This document shows positions 30,396 through 41,520 of a DNA stretch of 55,091 bases, piece after piece. Location: assembly GCF_001639285.1 (NCBI RefSeq), contig NZ_LWMW01000075.1, positions 1-55,091 of the forward strand. Direction: 5' to 3'. The notes under the pieces are model-generated. The model did not search any database. It had not been told where the DNA came from and saw only the letters and a program-made list of their open reading frames with translations. The DNA comes from Methanobrevibacter cuticularis. Lineage in GTDB: Archaea > Methanobacteriota > Methanobacteria > Methanobacteriales > Methanobacteriaceae. A program made the translations under genes and the position numbers. Within the stretch, counting starts at the first letter, position 1; every line of letters starts with the position of its first letter.

Positions 30396-30744
30396 ATAGG
30401 TTTGTATTGCTTATAATTTCTTTTGTTTCATTATTAGTGAAATCAGAGAACATATCATAGTCTGCTGTTTCTCTATCATTTAAAAGTTCAGAGTAGAAGT
30501 CAAATAAATCTTTATTGAAATTTTTATCATTAACAAAAACTTGACTAAATAGTTTTCTTGTTCCATGATGAGTTCTTGGGTTTTTATCTTCTTTAAGAAG
30601 AAGTGCTATTACAGCATAATATACAGAATAATATGAACGATTAATAGCTGTTTCGTAGTGTCCCATCTCAAGATTATCTTTAGCAATTTCAATAAATTCT
30701 TTTGACCTTGTAAAATAAGCATTTACTTTATCCAATAACAACAC
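30364..30744 (-). CDS. HEPN domain protein (UPF0332 type), putative toxin of a HEPN-MNT pair
   Basis: This protein of about 123-126 residues has the HEPN layout: RSKEFIEIAKDNLEMGHYETAINRSYYSVYYAV, then a C-terminal NDRETADYDMF where the R-x-x-x-x-Y motif replaces the usual R-x4-H. By family it is an RNase-like toxin or a substrate-binding partner of the nucleotidyltransferase next door. It overlaps the end of that gene by up to 17 bp. No ATG is present at the start; GTG (30744) or TTG (30735) are candidates, the TTG having GAGG better spaced. Confidence 0.85.
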   Translation of the reverse strand: MLLLDKVNAYFTRSKEFIEIAKDNLEMGHYETAINRSYYSVYYAVIALLLKEDKNPRTHHGTRKLFSQVFVNDKNFNKDLFDFYSELLNDRETADYDMFSDFTNNETKEIISNTNLFIEECEKYLF

Positions 30745-31033
30745 CCTCTTTTCTTATGTTAGAATAGAAAGGCATATCCTTATATTTTTGGTAATGTTCT
30801 AACTCATTAATTTTAACGGAGATATCCTCCATTGTTTCAAGTAATATATCACTTGCTTTAGAATAAATATCTTTTTTAATTTTTTTAGTTTTTTCGGTAG
30901 TTAAAATAAGAATATCAATGTCTGAATCTTTGGTGTCATCTCCTCTTGCAACAGATCCAAATAAGATAATTTTTTCTATCTCTGGATGATTTAAAGATTT
31001 TGCAAAGTCTATAGCTAATTGTTTTCTATCCAT
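30728..31033 (-). CDS. MNT-type nucleotidyltransferase, antitoxin of the HEPN-MNT pair
   Basis: This 101-residue protein has the minimal nucleotidyltransferase motif ILFGSVARGDDTKDSDIDILI, with the G-S and D-x-D residues intact. Antitoxins of this type can inactivate the HEPN partner by adding nucleotides to it. The start is the ATG at 31033 with AAGGTG upstream. Gene order antitoxin then toxin with overlapping ends is typical. Confidence 0.88.
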   Translation of the reverse strand: MDRKQLAIDFAKSLNHPEIEKIILFGSVARGDDTKDSDIDILILTTEKTKKIKKDIYSKASDILLETMEDISVKINELEHYQKYKDMPFYSNIRKEGVVIG

Positions 31034-31739
31034 GAAAAACACCTTAATATAATTATTTTTACTTTTTTGTATTGTTATTATATAAAAGATATTATATAAT
31101 TTTTATGGTTTTTTTGTATTTAAACCATTGATAAATATAAAGATATTTTTAATCTTAATTATTCTGTTGATGGATAATATAGCGAAATGCTTTGATTATT
31201 TTTGTTTTACTTTTCAATATTTAACTTATTCAAATTTTTAATCTGCTAATTATTTATTCACTTTTAGGAATTTTAAGACATCCAAACAGTTTTTATATGA
31301 TGAAAGAGAATATATTGTCTTTATCTATTTTGTTCATGATAGAAAAATAAAAAAGTTACTTGGTGAGATTTATATTTTATGCACAATAGGAAATTTTCTC
31401 ATGTTATAATTTTCATTTGTCACTTAAAAAAGCTTTAAAAAGTGTTTAAATTGTTAAATATTTTTATTAACTTAAATAAGAATTATTTAAAAAATATTTG
31501 ATTAATATAATCATTTTTAAAAAAATTATAATTTCCAAATGAACATTACATTTTATCATATTTAAAAAATGTATCATGAACATTTTGGACAAAGACTAAT
31601 AAATATTTTGAAGATTAAAAAGATAATTATTAGACAGTCTCTAATCATGAAAAAGCTAATGAATAAAATAAAAAATATTTAAATAAAAAAAGAAAAAATA
31701 AAAACAAATAAGGAATTTAAAAATAATGAGGATTATAAG
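31034..31739. other. 700-bp gap without a recognisable gene
   Basis: Very AT-rich. No open frame, RNA motif or clear repeat could be supported. It could contain old coding debris given the decayed genes around it. Confidence 0.4.
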
Positions 31740-31985
31740 ATGATAGATAATCTTGAATGGAAAGAAAAAATATTGAAAGATATCGATAAACTTGATACTA
31801 ACCTTGATGAGATTAAAAAACTAGATTTTAAAGAAAAAGAGAAAGAAGCTATATCAAGAGCTAAAGATTATCGTGAAGATTGTAAATATTATCTTGAAAA
31901 AGGAGATGAAATTACATCATTTGAATGTATCAGCTATAGCCATGGATTAATTGACACATTAAGAATCATTTATAATATTATTTAG
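31740..31985 (+). CDS. DUF357 domain protein
   Basis: This 81-residue, charged helical protein shows the DUF357 pattern: SRAKDYREDCKYYLEKGDEI, then SFECISYSHGLIDTLRI. The family is archaeal, small and of unknown function, and is often found near informational or RNA-related genes. The frame begins at an ATG with no strong ribosome binding site (AGGATTATAAG nearby). It has no obvious partner here. Confidence 0.75.
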   Translation: MIDNLEWKEKILKDIDKLDTNLDEIKKLDFKEKEKEAISRAKDYREDCKYYLEKGDEITSFECISYSHGLIDTLRIIYNII

Positions 31986-32122
31986 CCATATACATTGCTA
32001 TTTACAAATATATAGCTAACTTTATTACTACATTATAAAGATTTAGATAATAAAATAGGAATAAATAGGCAAAAGTTCCAAATATATAATATTGATAATA
32101 AAAAATATTATGATTTGATAAA

Positions 32123-32431
32123 ATGATAGATTTAAAAAAAACAAGTATTAAAATACCAAGTGACATATTAATAGAAATAAAAGCTATGGCAGTTAAACAA
32201 GGAACAAGTCAAAATACTATTATGAATGACCTTATAACTAAAGGAATGGGAAAAAGAAAAGGAAAATTAAAAGCCAAGAGAATAAACGATAAATTTCCTA
32301 AAGTAAAAATCAAAAATGACAAATACAAAAATTTTGAAGACATGGCAGGGTTTATTAAGGTAAATGATCCTGAAAAAATTGATGTTCAAGAGTTAAAAGA
32401 CAGCATACACTTTAAAAAAGAGTCGTACTAA
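32123..32431 (+). CDS. Ribbon-helix-helix antitoxin-like protein (VapB type)
   Basis: This 102-residue protein starts MIDLKKTSIKIPSDILIEIK, followed by AVKQGTSQNTIMNDLITKGM, a ribbon-helix-helix DNA-binding domain. A basic linker (GKRKGKLKAKR) and a C-terminal acidic tail (VNDPEKIDVQELKDSI) follow, the latter a typical toxin-binding part. It directly precedes a broken PIN-domain toxin gene. By family it would repress its own promoter and neutralise VapC. It still appears intact although the toxin is dead. Confidence 0.75.
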   Translation: MIDLKKTSIKIPSDILIEIKAMAVKQGTSQNTIMNDLITKGMGKRKGKLKAKRINDKFPKVKIKNDKYKNFEDMAGFIKVNDPEKIDVQELKDSIHFKKESY

Positions 32432-32432
32432 A

Positions 32433-32852
32433 TAATATTTCTTGAAACAAGTTTTTTAATTAATTTTTTTCTTGAAAATGTTCAAAACCACAACATAGCT
32501 TTAGAAATATGGGAAAATATAAAAGACAAAGAAAAAATAGAGCTTTAGAAATATGGGAAAATATAAAAGACAAAGAAAAAATAATTAGTGAAATGGTAAT
32601 ATGAAACATTAACAGTATTAATAAAAGTAAAACAAGACGAATAATATAGCTAATGCTTACAATAAATTAACTGAAATGATTATTTACAAAGACATGTCAT
32701 ATTATGAAAAAGCTTTAGAGTATACTTTAACAAATAATATAAGCTTCTTTGATAATTTAAGCTATATAGTTATGAAAAATAATGATATTGAACAAATAGC
32801 TAGTTTTGATAATGATTTTCATATATTTGAAGATATTGAAATAATAAAATAA
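32433..32852 (+). pseudogene. Inactivated PIN-domain (VapC) toxin gene
   Basis: Fragments in successive frames spell a PIN toxin. IIFLETSFLINFFLE follows the antitoxin stop directly, then NHNIALEIWENIKDKEK, then ETLTVLIKVKQDE, then NIANAYNKLTEM through IASFDNDFHIFEDI. The start codon is lost. A 44-bp tandem duplication (32497-32540 and 32541-32584), not a multiple of three, shifts the frame, and at least two further frameshifts follow. The order of pieces matches VapC with its N-terminal acidic LET/LDT motif and C-terminal SFDxDF motif. Confidence 0.8.
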
Positions 32853-33819
32853 TAAAATAAGTAATACTAATGAATAAAATGAATTATAAGATGATTTATA
32901 ATATAATTCATAAAATTAAAGATATTCAACAATTTAAATACTATTTAAAGCATTTTCAAGTGATAGATTAAAATTATAACATGGTAAAATTCCGTATTGA
33001 GTATAAAATATAAAAATAGTCCCATAAGAGATTGTTCAGTTTTTTGTTGCTCTGATTGTAAGCTCTTATGAGCTTCCTTTCAGATAATAAAGCTTTAGCT
33101 ATTACTTTTTTAACAAATATAATCCTAATTAAAGTAATACTCAGCTTTAAATTCATGAAGTTTCACCATCCATTAACGTTTTTATCAAAGCTACTTTTTT
33201 AAAAATTTCACTTCTATCATTTTATAGATTAATTGTAACTTAACAGATAACTTTTTTTATTAAAATTTGAGAAAACCTGATCAATGTTTGACAGTTCCCT
33301 CTTTACATAATTATTCTACTTATAAATCATATTTATAAATCAACAATAATATTAATAATAAAAAACATAAATGATATTGTATTTAAATTTAGAATTAATA
33401 AAGAATATCATGAGTAAATTAGTAATCTATGATAATATGGATGATGATTTTGAATACAAAAAAAATTAAAACTTCTATAATTTAAAAAAGCTTAGTATAC
33501 TTATGATTGATGATAATTCAATGATCTGAAATAAGTTTTATAATCTTTGAAATTAAGGATTGAAAATTATAATTATTACATTGTTTTATTATTTTAAATC
33601 AAAAATATAATAATTATAATACTACATTGTTTTAAATCAAAAATATAATAATTATAATACTACATTGTTTTAAATCAAAAATATAATAATTATGAGAATA
33701 AATAATAAACTAATAGTTATAGAATTGTTATACAATAGAGTAAAAATTATAAATAATTAAAATGATTAAAATAATTAAAATGATTATATTAAATAGATAT
33801 TTTAACTAATGGTGATTTA
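32853..33819. repeat. Long AT-rich gap with a three-copy 38-bp repeat
   Basis: No gene is convincing. A repeat containing ACATTGTTTTAAATCAAAAA and ATAATAATTATAATACT occurs about three times between about 33575 and 33695. The rfcS promoter must lie in the right-hand part. Confidence 0.7.
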
Positions 33820-34767
33820 ATGAATGGACCTTGGGTAGAAAAATACAGACCTCAGAAATTAGAGGATGTGGTTGGTCAACAACACATCGTAGATTTATTA
33901 GAAAATTATGTGAATGAAAAAAGTATGCCAAATTTGATGTTTACTGGTCCTGCAGGAGTTGGAAAAACCACAACTGCTTTAGCTTTAGTTAAATCCATTC
34001 TTGGAGAATATTGGCATCAAAACTTCCTTGAGTTGAATGCTTCTGATGCAAGAGGTATTGAAACAGTTAGAACAAAGATAAAAAACTTTTGTCGTTTAAA
34101 GCCAGTTGGAGCTCCATTTAGAATAATATTTCTAGATGAAGTAGACAACATGACTAAAGATGCTCAACATGCTCTTAGACGTGAAATGGAAATGTATACT
34201 AGAACAGCTTCTTTTATACTTTCTTGTAATTATTCTTCAAGGATCATAGACCCTATCCAATCAAGATGTGCAATATTCAGATTTTCTCCTATTAAAGGTT
34301 CAGAAATAGCTAAAAGATTAGAGTATATAACTAAAGAAGAGAATTATGATTATGATATAGCAGCTATTGATAATATAGTTTATTTTGCTGAAGGAGATAT
34401 GCGTAAAGCTGTTAATATTCTTCAGGCATCTGCTTCAGCTGGAGATAAGATAACTGAAGAAAAAGTATATGATGTTGTATCAAAAGCAAAACCTCAAGAT
34501 ATTAAAGATATGATTACAAAAGCTTTAAGCGGAGATTTCATGGGATCAAGAGATCTTCTTAGAGAAACTATGGTGCTTCAAGGAACCAGTGGGGAAGATA
34601 TGGTAACTCAAATATATCAAGATGTTACAAAAAGAGCCATGGAAGATAAAATGGATTCTGAAGTGTACATTCATCTAATTGAAGCTATTGCTCAAACTGA
34701 TTTTAGAATAAGAGAAGGAGCTAATCCAAGAATTCAATTAGAATCTCTTTTAACTAAGTTTTTATAG
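33820..34767 (+). CDS. rfcS: Replication factor C small subunit
   Basis: RfcS is the four-copy ATPase subunit of the archaeal clamp loader that opens PCNA. The 315-residue protein starts [20 protein letters not shown] (RFC box II). It has Walker [16 protein letters not shown], Walker [11 protein letters not shown], sensor 1 [12 protein letters not shown] and the SRC arginine finger in [10 protein letters not shown]. Length and motifs are normal, and no intein is present. GGTGAT precedes the ATG. rfcL follows after 47 bp in the same operon. Confidence 0.97.
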   Translation: MNGPWVEKYRPQKLEDVVGQQHIVDLLENYVNEKSMPNLMFTGPAGVGKTTTALALVKSILGEYWHQNFLELNASDARGIETVRTKIKNFCRLKPVGAPFRIIFLDEVDNMTKDAQHALRREMEMYTRTASFILSCNYSSRIIDPIQSRCAIFRFSPIKGSEIAKRLEYITKEENYDYDIAAIDNIVYFAEGDMRKAVNILQASASAGDKITEEKVYDVVSKAKPQDIKDMITKALSGDFMGSRDLLRETMVLQGTSGEDMVTQIYQDVTKRAMEDKMDSEVYIHLIEAIAQTDFRIREGANPRIQLESLLTKFL

Positions 34768-34814
34768 ATTAGCATGTAATTTTATAAAAATGCTCTATTA
34801 AAAAGGTCAAAATC

Positions 34815-36359
34815 ATGCTATGGACAGAAAAATATAGACCGAAAACCTTTAAAGATATGATAGGAAACGGTAAGCAGAAAAAAGAAATAGAAACTTGGGT
34901 TAAAAGTTGGAAAGACCAAAAACCTCAACCTTGCTTACTTCTTATAGGTCCAGCAGGGACTGGAAAAACTAGTGTAGCTCATATAATAGGTAACAAATTC
35001 TCTGATTTTATTGAATTAAATGCTAGTGATAAACGTTCATATGATATAATTATGAGTACTGTAGGAGAGTCCTCATCTACAAAATCATTGTTCAGTGATG
35101 AGCATAAATTAATTATATTAGATGAAGTAGATGGAATTCATGGAAATGAAGATCGAGGAGGAACTCGAGCTATCAACAAAATCATAAAAGATACACAACA
35201 TCCTATAGTGATGACAGCTAATGATTTTTACAGTAAACGATTAACCAGTGTTAAGCCGAAATGTAAAGTTATCAAACTCAATAAAGTTCATACAAATTCA
35301 ATAAATGCTCTTCTTAAACGAATAGCTTCAAAAGAAGGAATCAACGCAGATAATGAAGCAATAAAAACAATAGCTAAAAATTCAAATGGAGATATGCGTT
35401 CGGCTTTAAATACTCTACAAGTTTTAACTGATGAAAGTAAAAAATTGGATATGGGAGATTTAGATGCTATAAGTCAAAAAGATAACACAAACAATATATT
35501 TGACACAGTCCGAAGAGTACTGAAAAGTAAAAGCATAGATAAAATAAAGAAATCTATGATGATGGATGAAGATCCAACAATGGTAATGGAATACATAGCT
35601 GAAAATATCCCTCGAGAATATGAGAAAAAATCAGAGATAAAGAAAGCTTATGAGATGATAAGTGAAGCAGACATGTACTTTGGAAGAGCAAGACAAAGTA
35701 GAAATTATACTTATTGGAAATATGCAAGTGATTTCATGGGTATAGGAGTGGCCCTATCTAAAGAAGAGACTTACAAAAAATTCACACGTCTAACTGGAGC
35801 TATGGCATTTGCACTCATGGGTAGAACAAGAGGAAAACGAGCACTTCGAGATAGAATAGCTGAAAAGATGTCTACCCATCTCCACGTGTCCAATACCATA
35901 GCTATTTCAATGTTTCCATTAATGGAAATCATGTTCCAAAATGATGAAACAGCTTATGAAATAGCTACATTCCTAGATTTAGATGATGATGAAATAAAAA
36001 GATTTAGAAAAAGAAAAATACCTAAAACCGTTATTAAAAAAATGGAAAAAGAAGCTTTAGATGAAAAAAAGAAAAACAAAGAAGAAAAACAAAATATTCA
36101 ATCTAGAAAAAAGACAACAAAAGAAGAAAAACAACAAACAGTGCAAAAACAACCAAAACCAGAAGAAAAACAACAAACAGTGCAAAAACAACCAAAACCA
36201 GAAGAAAAACAGCAAGTAGCAAATGAAGAATCAGAAACATCACCAAAACAATCAAAAAGAGCAAGAAAAGAACCACAAAAAAAAGAAAATCAAAAAGCAG
36301 ATAAAGAAAAAGAATCTCAAGATAAAAAATCATCCCAAAAATCTTTATTTAATTTTTAA
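34815..36359 (+). CDS. rfcL: Replication factor C large subunit
   Basis: RfcL is the single large subunit of the clamp loader. The 514-residue protein has [18 protein letters not shown], Walker [15 protein letters not shown] and Walker [12 protein letters not shown]. The collar domain ends near residue 400. The C-terminal tail of about 100 residues is lysine/glutamine-rich, with a tandem duplication of [13 protein letters not shown] (42-bp DNA repeat near 36121-36205). It finishes with QKSLFNF, which fits a PCNA-binding PIP box. The start has AAGGTC upstream. Confidence 0.96.
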   Translation: MLWTEKYRPKTFKDMIGNGKQKKEIETWVKSWKDQKPQPCLLLIGPAGTGKTSVAHIIGNKFSDFIELNASDKRSYDIIMSTVGESSSTKSLFSDEHKLIILDEVDGIHGNEDRGGTRAINKIIKDTQHPIVMTANDFYSKRLTSVKPKCKVIKLNKVHTNSINALLKRIASKEGINADNEAIKTIAKNSNGDMRSALNTLQVLTDESKKLDMGDLDAISQKDNTNNIFDTVRRVLKSKSIDKIKKSMMMDEDPTMVMEYIAENIPREYEKKSEIKKAYEMISEADMYFGRARQSRNYTYWKYASDFMGIGVALSKEETYKKFTRLTGAMAFALMGRTRGKRALRDRIAEKMSTHLHVSNTIAISMFPLMEIMFQNDETAYEIATFLDLDDDEIKRFRKRKIPKTVIKKMEKEALDEKKKNKEEKQNIQSRKKTTKEEKQQTVQKQPKPEEKQQTVQKQPKPEEKQQVANEESETSPKQSKRARKEPQKKENQKADKEKESQDKKSSQKSLFNF

Positions 36360-36450
36360 TTCTACTATATTATGTTAATTGCAGTATTTTAAAATCTTTA
36401 TTCAACTATCAAACAATCATATGGAAAAATTGCCTAATTAGAAAATTCAG

Positions 36451-37449
36451 TTAATCCAGATTGTCTTCAATAAAATTTACTGATTTTAAAATATTTTCTT
36501 TATAATTTGGAATGATGTCATCTAAAAATTCCATAAAATTAATAGCTATTTTATCAAAATCTTCATTTTTATCAATCAGTTTATCAAAATCTTCTTTTTT
36601 ATCAATCAGTTTATCAAAATCTTCTTTTTTATCAATCAGTTTATCAAAATCTTCTTTTTTATCAATCAGCATATAATTATTAAGATTAGATTTTTTATTA
36701 GAATTATACTTAGTTTTCTTACTATGTTTATGTTCTCTACTATAGCTACTCCTCTGAATATCTAAAAATGAATGAATCCATTGATTAGAAACATTGTTAA
36801 ATGGAAATATAATATTAATATTATAATCATTAATAAATTTGTCTTTAGCTATATTTTCATCCTTCAAAGTTCCATTTCCTGCAAAAATATTAGATAAAAT
36901 TGATTCCACCTGTTCATTTAATGTTAAGGGGAAGATTACTGCATCAATAGCTATTTTATCTAAACTGGAAATAAGCTCATCTAATGATTCAAAATCAGAT
37001 TCAATTATCTTTATTCCATATTTTCTTGAATATGGTTCAATAACAATAGCTAATAATTCATCAATTTCATTTTGAGGTTTTAACAACAAAACATTATTTT
37101 TTGGAGATAATTCATTTGCTAAAACCTTTGAAGATCTTGTGCAAATTTTTTGAAAAAGAGTTGACCTTACAATAGCTATCTCTGGATAATATTTTTCAAA
37201 GATTTCTTGTTTTTTTTTAGAAAATTTAGAAAATCTTAGATTGTTAATATATAATGTATCTGAAGTATAACTAATAAAACGAGTATCTATATTAATTTCT
37301 CTTAGGAAATTTAAAATTTCAGCTTTAGAATGATTTTCATTTTTATCATTTGGAGATTCATCTAAATAGCTAATTTTACATTTATTTTTCCCATTATTAT
37401 TACTATTATTTGAAAAAAATCCTAAATCTTCAAGAAAATTGTCTTTCAT
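36451..37449 (-). CDS. Uncharacterised protein with tandem 10-residue repeats
   Basis: I do not recognise this 332-residue protein. It starts MKDNFLEDLGFFSNN (ATG at 37449; a TTG at 37458 is upstream). Residues of about 45-200 look like a globular alpha/beta domain, including LLLKPQNEIDELLAIVIEP and IDAVIFPLTLNEQVESILSN. Three LIDKKEDFDK units plus one LIDKNEDFDK follow near residues 260-305, encoded by a 30-bp DNA repeat, then a short acidic C-terminal helix. No signal peptide or membrane segment is seen. It ends convergently about 90 bp from rfcL. Confidence 0.7.
   Translation of the reverse strand: MKDNFLEDLGFFSNNSNNNGKNKCKISYLDESPNDKNENHSKAEILNFLREINIDTRFISYTSDTLYINNLRFSKFSKKKQEIFEKYYPEIAIVRSTLFQKICTRSSKVLANELSPKNNVLLLKPQNEIDELLAIVIEPYSRKYGIKIIESDFESLDELISSLDKIAIDAVIFPLTLNEQVESILSNIFAGNGTLKDENIAKDKFINDYNINIIFPFNNVSNQWIHSFLDIQRSSYSREHKHSKKTKYNSNKKSNLNNYMLIDKKEDFDKLIDKKEDFDKLIDKKEDFDKLIDKNEDFDKIAINFMEFLDDIIPNYKENILKSVNFIEDNLD
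36573..36670. repeat. 30-bp tandem repeat inside the uncharacterised gene
   Basis: About three and a half copies of a unit with ATCAATCAGTTTATCAAAAT keep the reading frame (10 codons each) and are nearly identical, pointing to recent expansion. Confidence 0.9.
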
Positions 37450-37482
37450 ATAAATCAAATATATTGAATTTTTATATAAATC

Positions 37483-37702
37483 AACTATAGTCCTGAAAAT
37501 AAAGTTTATAAGTAATGATATTTTTTAAAAACTTTTATATTCATTCACTTCTCAATCTAAATAATCATAATATATATTTTTTTAATAATAAAATTATTAA
37601 AGATTATTTTAGAAATTAAAGATAACAACAACTTATATTTATGAAATAAATTAATATTCCAATAAACCATTGATTAGAATCTTTTCTTTCAGGACTATAG
37701 TT
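37483..37702. repeat. 220-bp segment bounded by perfect 16-bp inverted repeats
   Basis: AACTATAGTCCTGAAA at 37483-37498 and its exact reverse complement TTTCAGGACTATAGTT at 37687-37702 face each other across 188 bp of AT-rich non-coding DNA. This is a MITE-like layout; no target duplication is clear. Confidence 0.6.
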
Positions 37703-37778
37703 AATTAGATAATATAGTTGATTATTTATTGAACAATCAACTTTTGATTTTTCCTTTTTTTAATATTTGAGTTTTTCA

Positions 37779-39002
<1,224 letters not shown>

Positions 39003-39134
39003 TTAGTAATTTTTAATGATTTATACTATTATATAATTAGTTATTTTCTTTTGATAATTAGTATAAATTGATAATATTTATGAATAGTAATAGATAATTA
39101 CTTAAAATTAAGTTTTATATTATTTAAATAAGTT

Positions 39135-40181
39135 TTATTTTACTTGCATTTTCAACTTGCCTTTGTATTTAGCATAAATTGCATAATCAACATAAGTTTT
39201 ATCTTTAATCATGTCTTGTACTTTTGGAGCTAACTCTCTTTTCTTTTCAATTTCATCGGTTACAGTGATAGTAAATGCATCACTTCCAGACCCTGAACCA
39301 TATGAAATAGCTAATATTTTATCTCCAGCTTGAGCTTTGTCTAATACTGCAGCAAGTCCTATAGGTGTGGCTCCAGAGTAGGTATTTCCAATGAATGGTG
39401 TTAAAAGTCCATCTTTTATCTGTTCATTATTGAAACCTAATTTTTTACCAACTCTTAAGTAAAATTTCCCATTAGGTTGGTGAAATACGGCATAATCATA
39501 ATCAGATGCATCAGTACCAGTCTTTTTAAATATTCCTTTAGCTGCTTCTTGTACATGTTTGAAATATGCAGGTTCTCCTGTAAACCTTCCACCATGACTT
39601 GGATAATCTTCACCTTCTCTTCTGTAAAAATCAGGAGTGTCTGTTGTGAAACTATAAGTAGTTCCAAAATCAGCTATTGATCCTTTTTTACCAATTATAT
39701 AAGCTGCACCACCTGCTGAGGCAGTATATTCTAATGCATCCCCTGGAGCTCCTTGTGATGTGTCTGCTCCAATAGCTAATCCATAATCAATCATATTTGA
39801 ATCAACCATTCCCATAACTGCCTGCATTCCTGCAGTTCCTGCTTTACATGCAAATTCTAAATCTGCTGCAGTCATAACAGGAGTTGCTTGAATAGCTTCA
39901 GCTACAATAGTGGCTGATGGCTTAACTGCATAGGGATGAGATTCAGATCCGACATAAACAGCACCGATTTCTTCAGCATTAATTTTTGATCTAGCTAATG
40001 CATTTCTTGCAGCTTCAACTGAAATTGTAACAGTATCTTCATCAGCCCCAGGAACAGACTTTTCATTTACAACAAGTCCTCTTGATGTTGCTTCTGCATC
40101 ATCTCCCCAAACTTTAGCTATTTCTTCAACCTTAATCCGATATCTCGGTATAAACACTCCATATCCTACGATTCCCGCCAT
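39135..40181 (-). CDS. Hydroxymethylglutaryl-CoA synthase
   Basis: This 348-residue archaeal HMG-CoA synthase joins acetyl-CoA and acetoacetyl-CoA, feeding mevalonate and isoprenoid membrane lipid synthesis. It starts [20 protein letters not shown]. The acylated Cys112 is in [13 protein letters not shown], the active-site His in FHQPNGKF, and the CoA-binding C-terminal part has [14 protein letters not shown]. Length is normal. It is the first gene of a two-gene unit with the thiolase downstream. Confidence 0.95.
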   Translation of the reverse strand: MAGIVGYGVFIPRYRIKVEEIAKVWGDDAEATSRGLVVNEKSVPGADEDTVTISVEAARNALARSKINAEEIGAVYVGSESHPYAVKPSATIVAEAIQATPVMTAADLEFACKAGTAGMQAVMGMVDSNMIDYGLAIGADTSQGAPGDALEYTASAGGAAYIIGKKGSIADFGTTYSFTTDTPDFYRREGEDYPSHGGRFTGEPAYFKHVQEAAKGIFKKTGTDASDYDYAVFHQPNGKFYLRVGKKLGFNNEQIKDGLLTPFIGNTYSGATPIGLAAVLDKAQAGDKILAISYGSGSGSDAFTITVTDEIEKKRELAPKVQDMIKDKTYVDYAIYAKYKGKLKMQVK

Positions 40182-41011
40182 ATAATCACAACCATTAAGT
40201 TTTGTTCGTTATATATTTTCATAATATATTTTAAACAGTTTTATAAGCTTAGAATAAATTATTTTATTAATTTCATATATTCTTATAAGCTTTTTAATTA
40301 ATTTTAATATTATAATTTTAATATTATAATTTTTATTTATTATTTAGAAATTTATACTAGTAATTACAATTAATTCTTACTATTATTTAGAAATTTATAC
40401 TAGTAATTACAATTAATTCTTATTATTATTTAGAAATTTATAATATTAATCACAATTTTATTAATTATAATTATTATTTAGAAATTTATAATATTAATCA
40501 CAATTAATTATTATTCATAAATTTACAATTAATTTTATATTATTTTTATAACTAATTTTTATATTAATCATAAATTTTTTTATTAATTATTTCAAATTTA
40601 ATTTTAATAAATATAATGACATTATTTATTATTATAACTTCATGATTTTTAATTTTATCATGGTTTTTTAATAAATTATAGTAATTTATAATAATCCTAA
40701 TGTGCAATTCTATTTAAATAATCTAATTAATATTGATTTTTAAAAAATTGATTCATTAGTTTATATAATTTAAATTAATATTGAATATTGTTTTGATATA
40801 GAAAAATATTAACTTTATGATATATTAATGTTTCATAAATGGTATTTAAAATTAATATTTTTCTATCTTAACTTGGTAAATTCATTAAAATCAGTCATTA
40901 AAAGTAAAAATTCATAAAACAAATCCAACTATTTATAGGTTCGTCTTGCTAAATTCATTAAAATCAGTCATTAAAAGTAAAAATTCATAAAACAAATCTA
41001 TTATTGGTAAG
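40182..41011. repeat. Intergenic AT-rich region with two tandem repeat sets
   Basis: Four copies of a 43-48-bp unit containing TATTTAGAAATTTATA start near 40341, 40384, 40427 and 40475. A 50-bp block with CATTAAAATCAGTCATTAAA occurs at 40877-40926 and 40950-40998, just past the tRNA-Gly 3' end. No gene is visible. Confidence 0.85.
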
Positions 41012-41161
<150 letters not shown>

Positions 41162-41193
41162 ATATGTAAATACATTCTAACATTATTTGTTAT

Positions 41194-41204
41194 CATATAT
41201 AAAA
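41194..41204 (-). promoter_or_regulatory. TATA box for the tRNA-Gly pair
   Basis: The minus strand reads TTTTATATATG about 33-43 bases before the first tRNA-Gly, the expected distance for an archaeal stable-RNA promoter. Confidence 0.6.
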
Positions 41205-41335
41205 TTTTCCTTTATTTAAATTTTATAATGTATTTATGAATTCAAATATTCACTGATATTAATATTTACTGATATAATATTCACTGATATTAATAACTTC
41301 ATAATTATTAATATTTTAATTATGAATCTGGAAAG

Positions 41336-41345
41336 TTTATATACT
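41336..41345 (+). promoter_or_regulatory. TATA box upstream of the DASS transporter gene
   Basis: GAAAGTTTATATACTTT is a good archaeal BRE/TATA match. Transcription would start near 41370, leaving a 5' leader of about 150 bases before the ATG at 41521. The rest of 41205-41520 shows short AT-rich repeats only. Confidence 0.6.
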
Positions 41346-41520
41346 TTGAAGTTCATATTCACTTTAGATATTTTATTTATAATTATATCGCATTGTTTTT
41401 ATTTTAGTTAATAAATATTTCATTGTTTTTAAATTGATTAATAAAAATTAAGGTAATTTAAGGATATGATGAAACTTTAAGATTTTAATTTGTTAATATT
41501 AATATATAAGGGGAATTTAT

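Noticed and set aside
32974..33156. A 60-codon minus-strand frame in the gap before rfcS
   Set aside because: No ribosome binding site, no recognisable motif, and typical of chance frames in AT-rich DNA.
36103..36333. Hydrophobic minus-strand frame over the rfcL tail
   Set aside because: It is the complement of the lysine/glutamine-rich rfcL tail; poly-leucine/valine/phenylalanine products are expected there.
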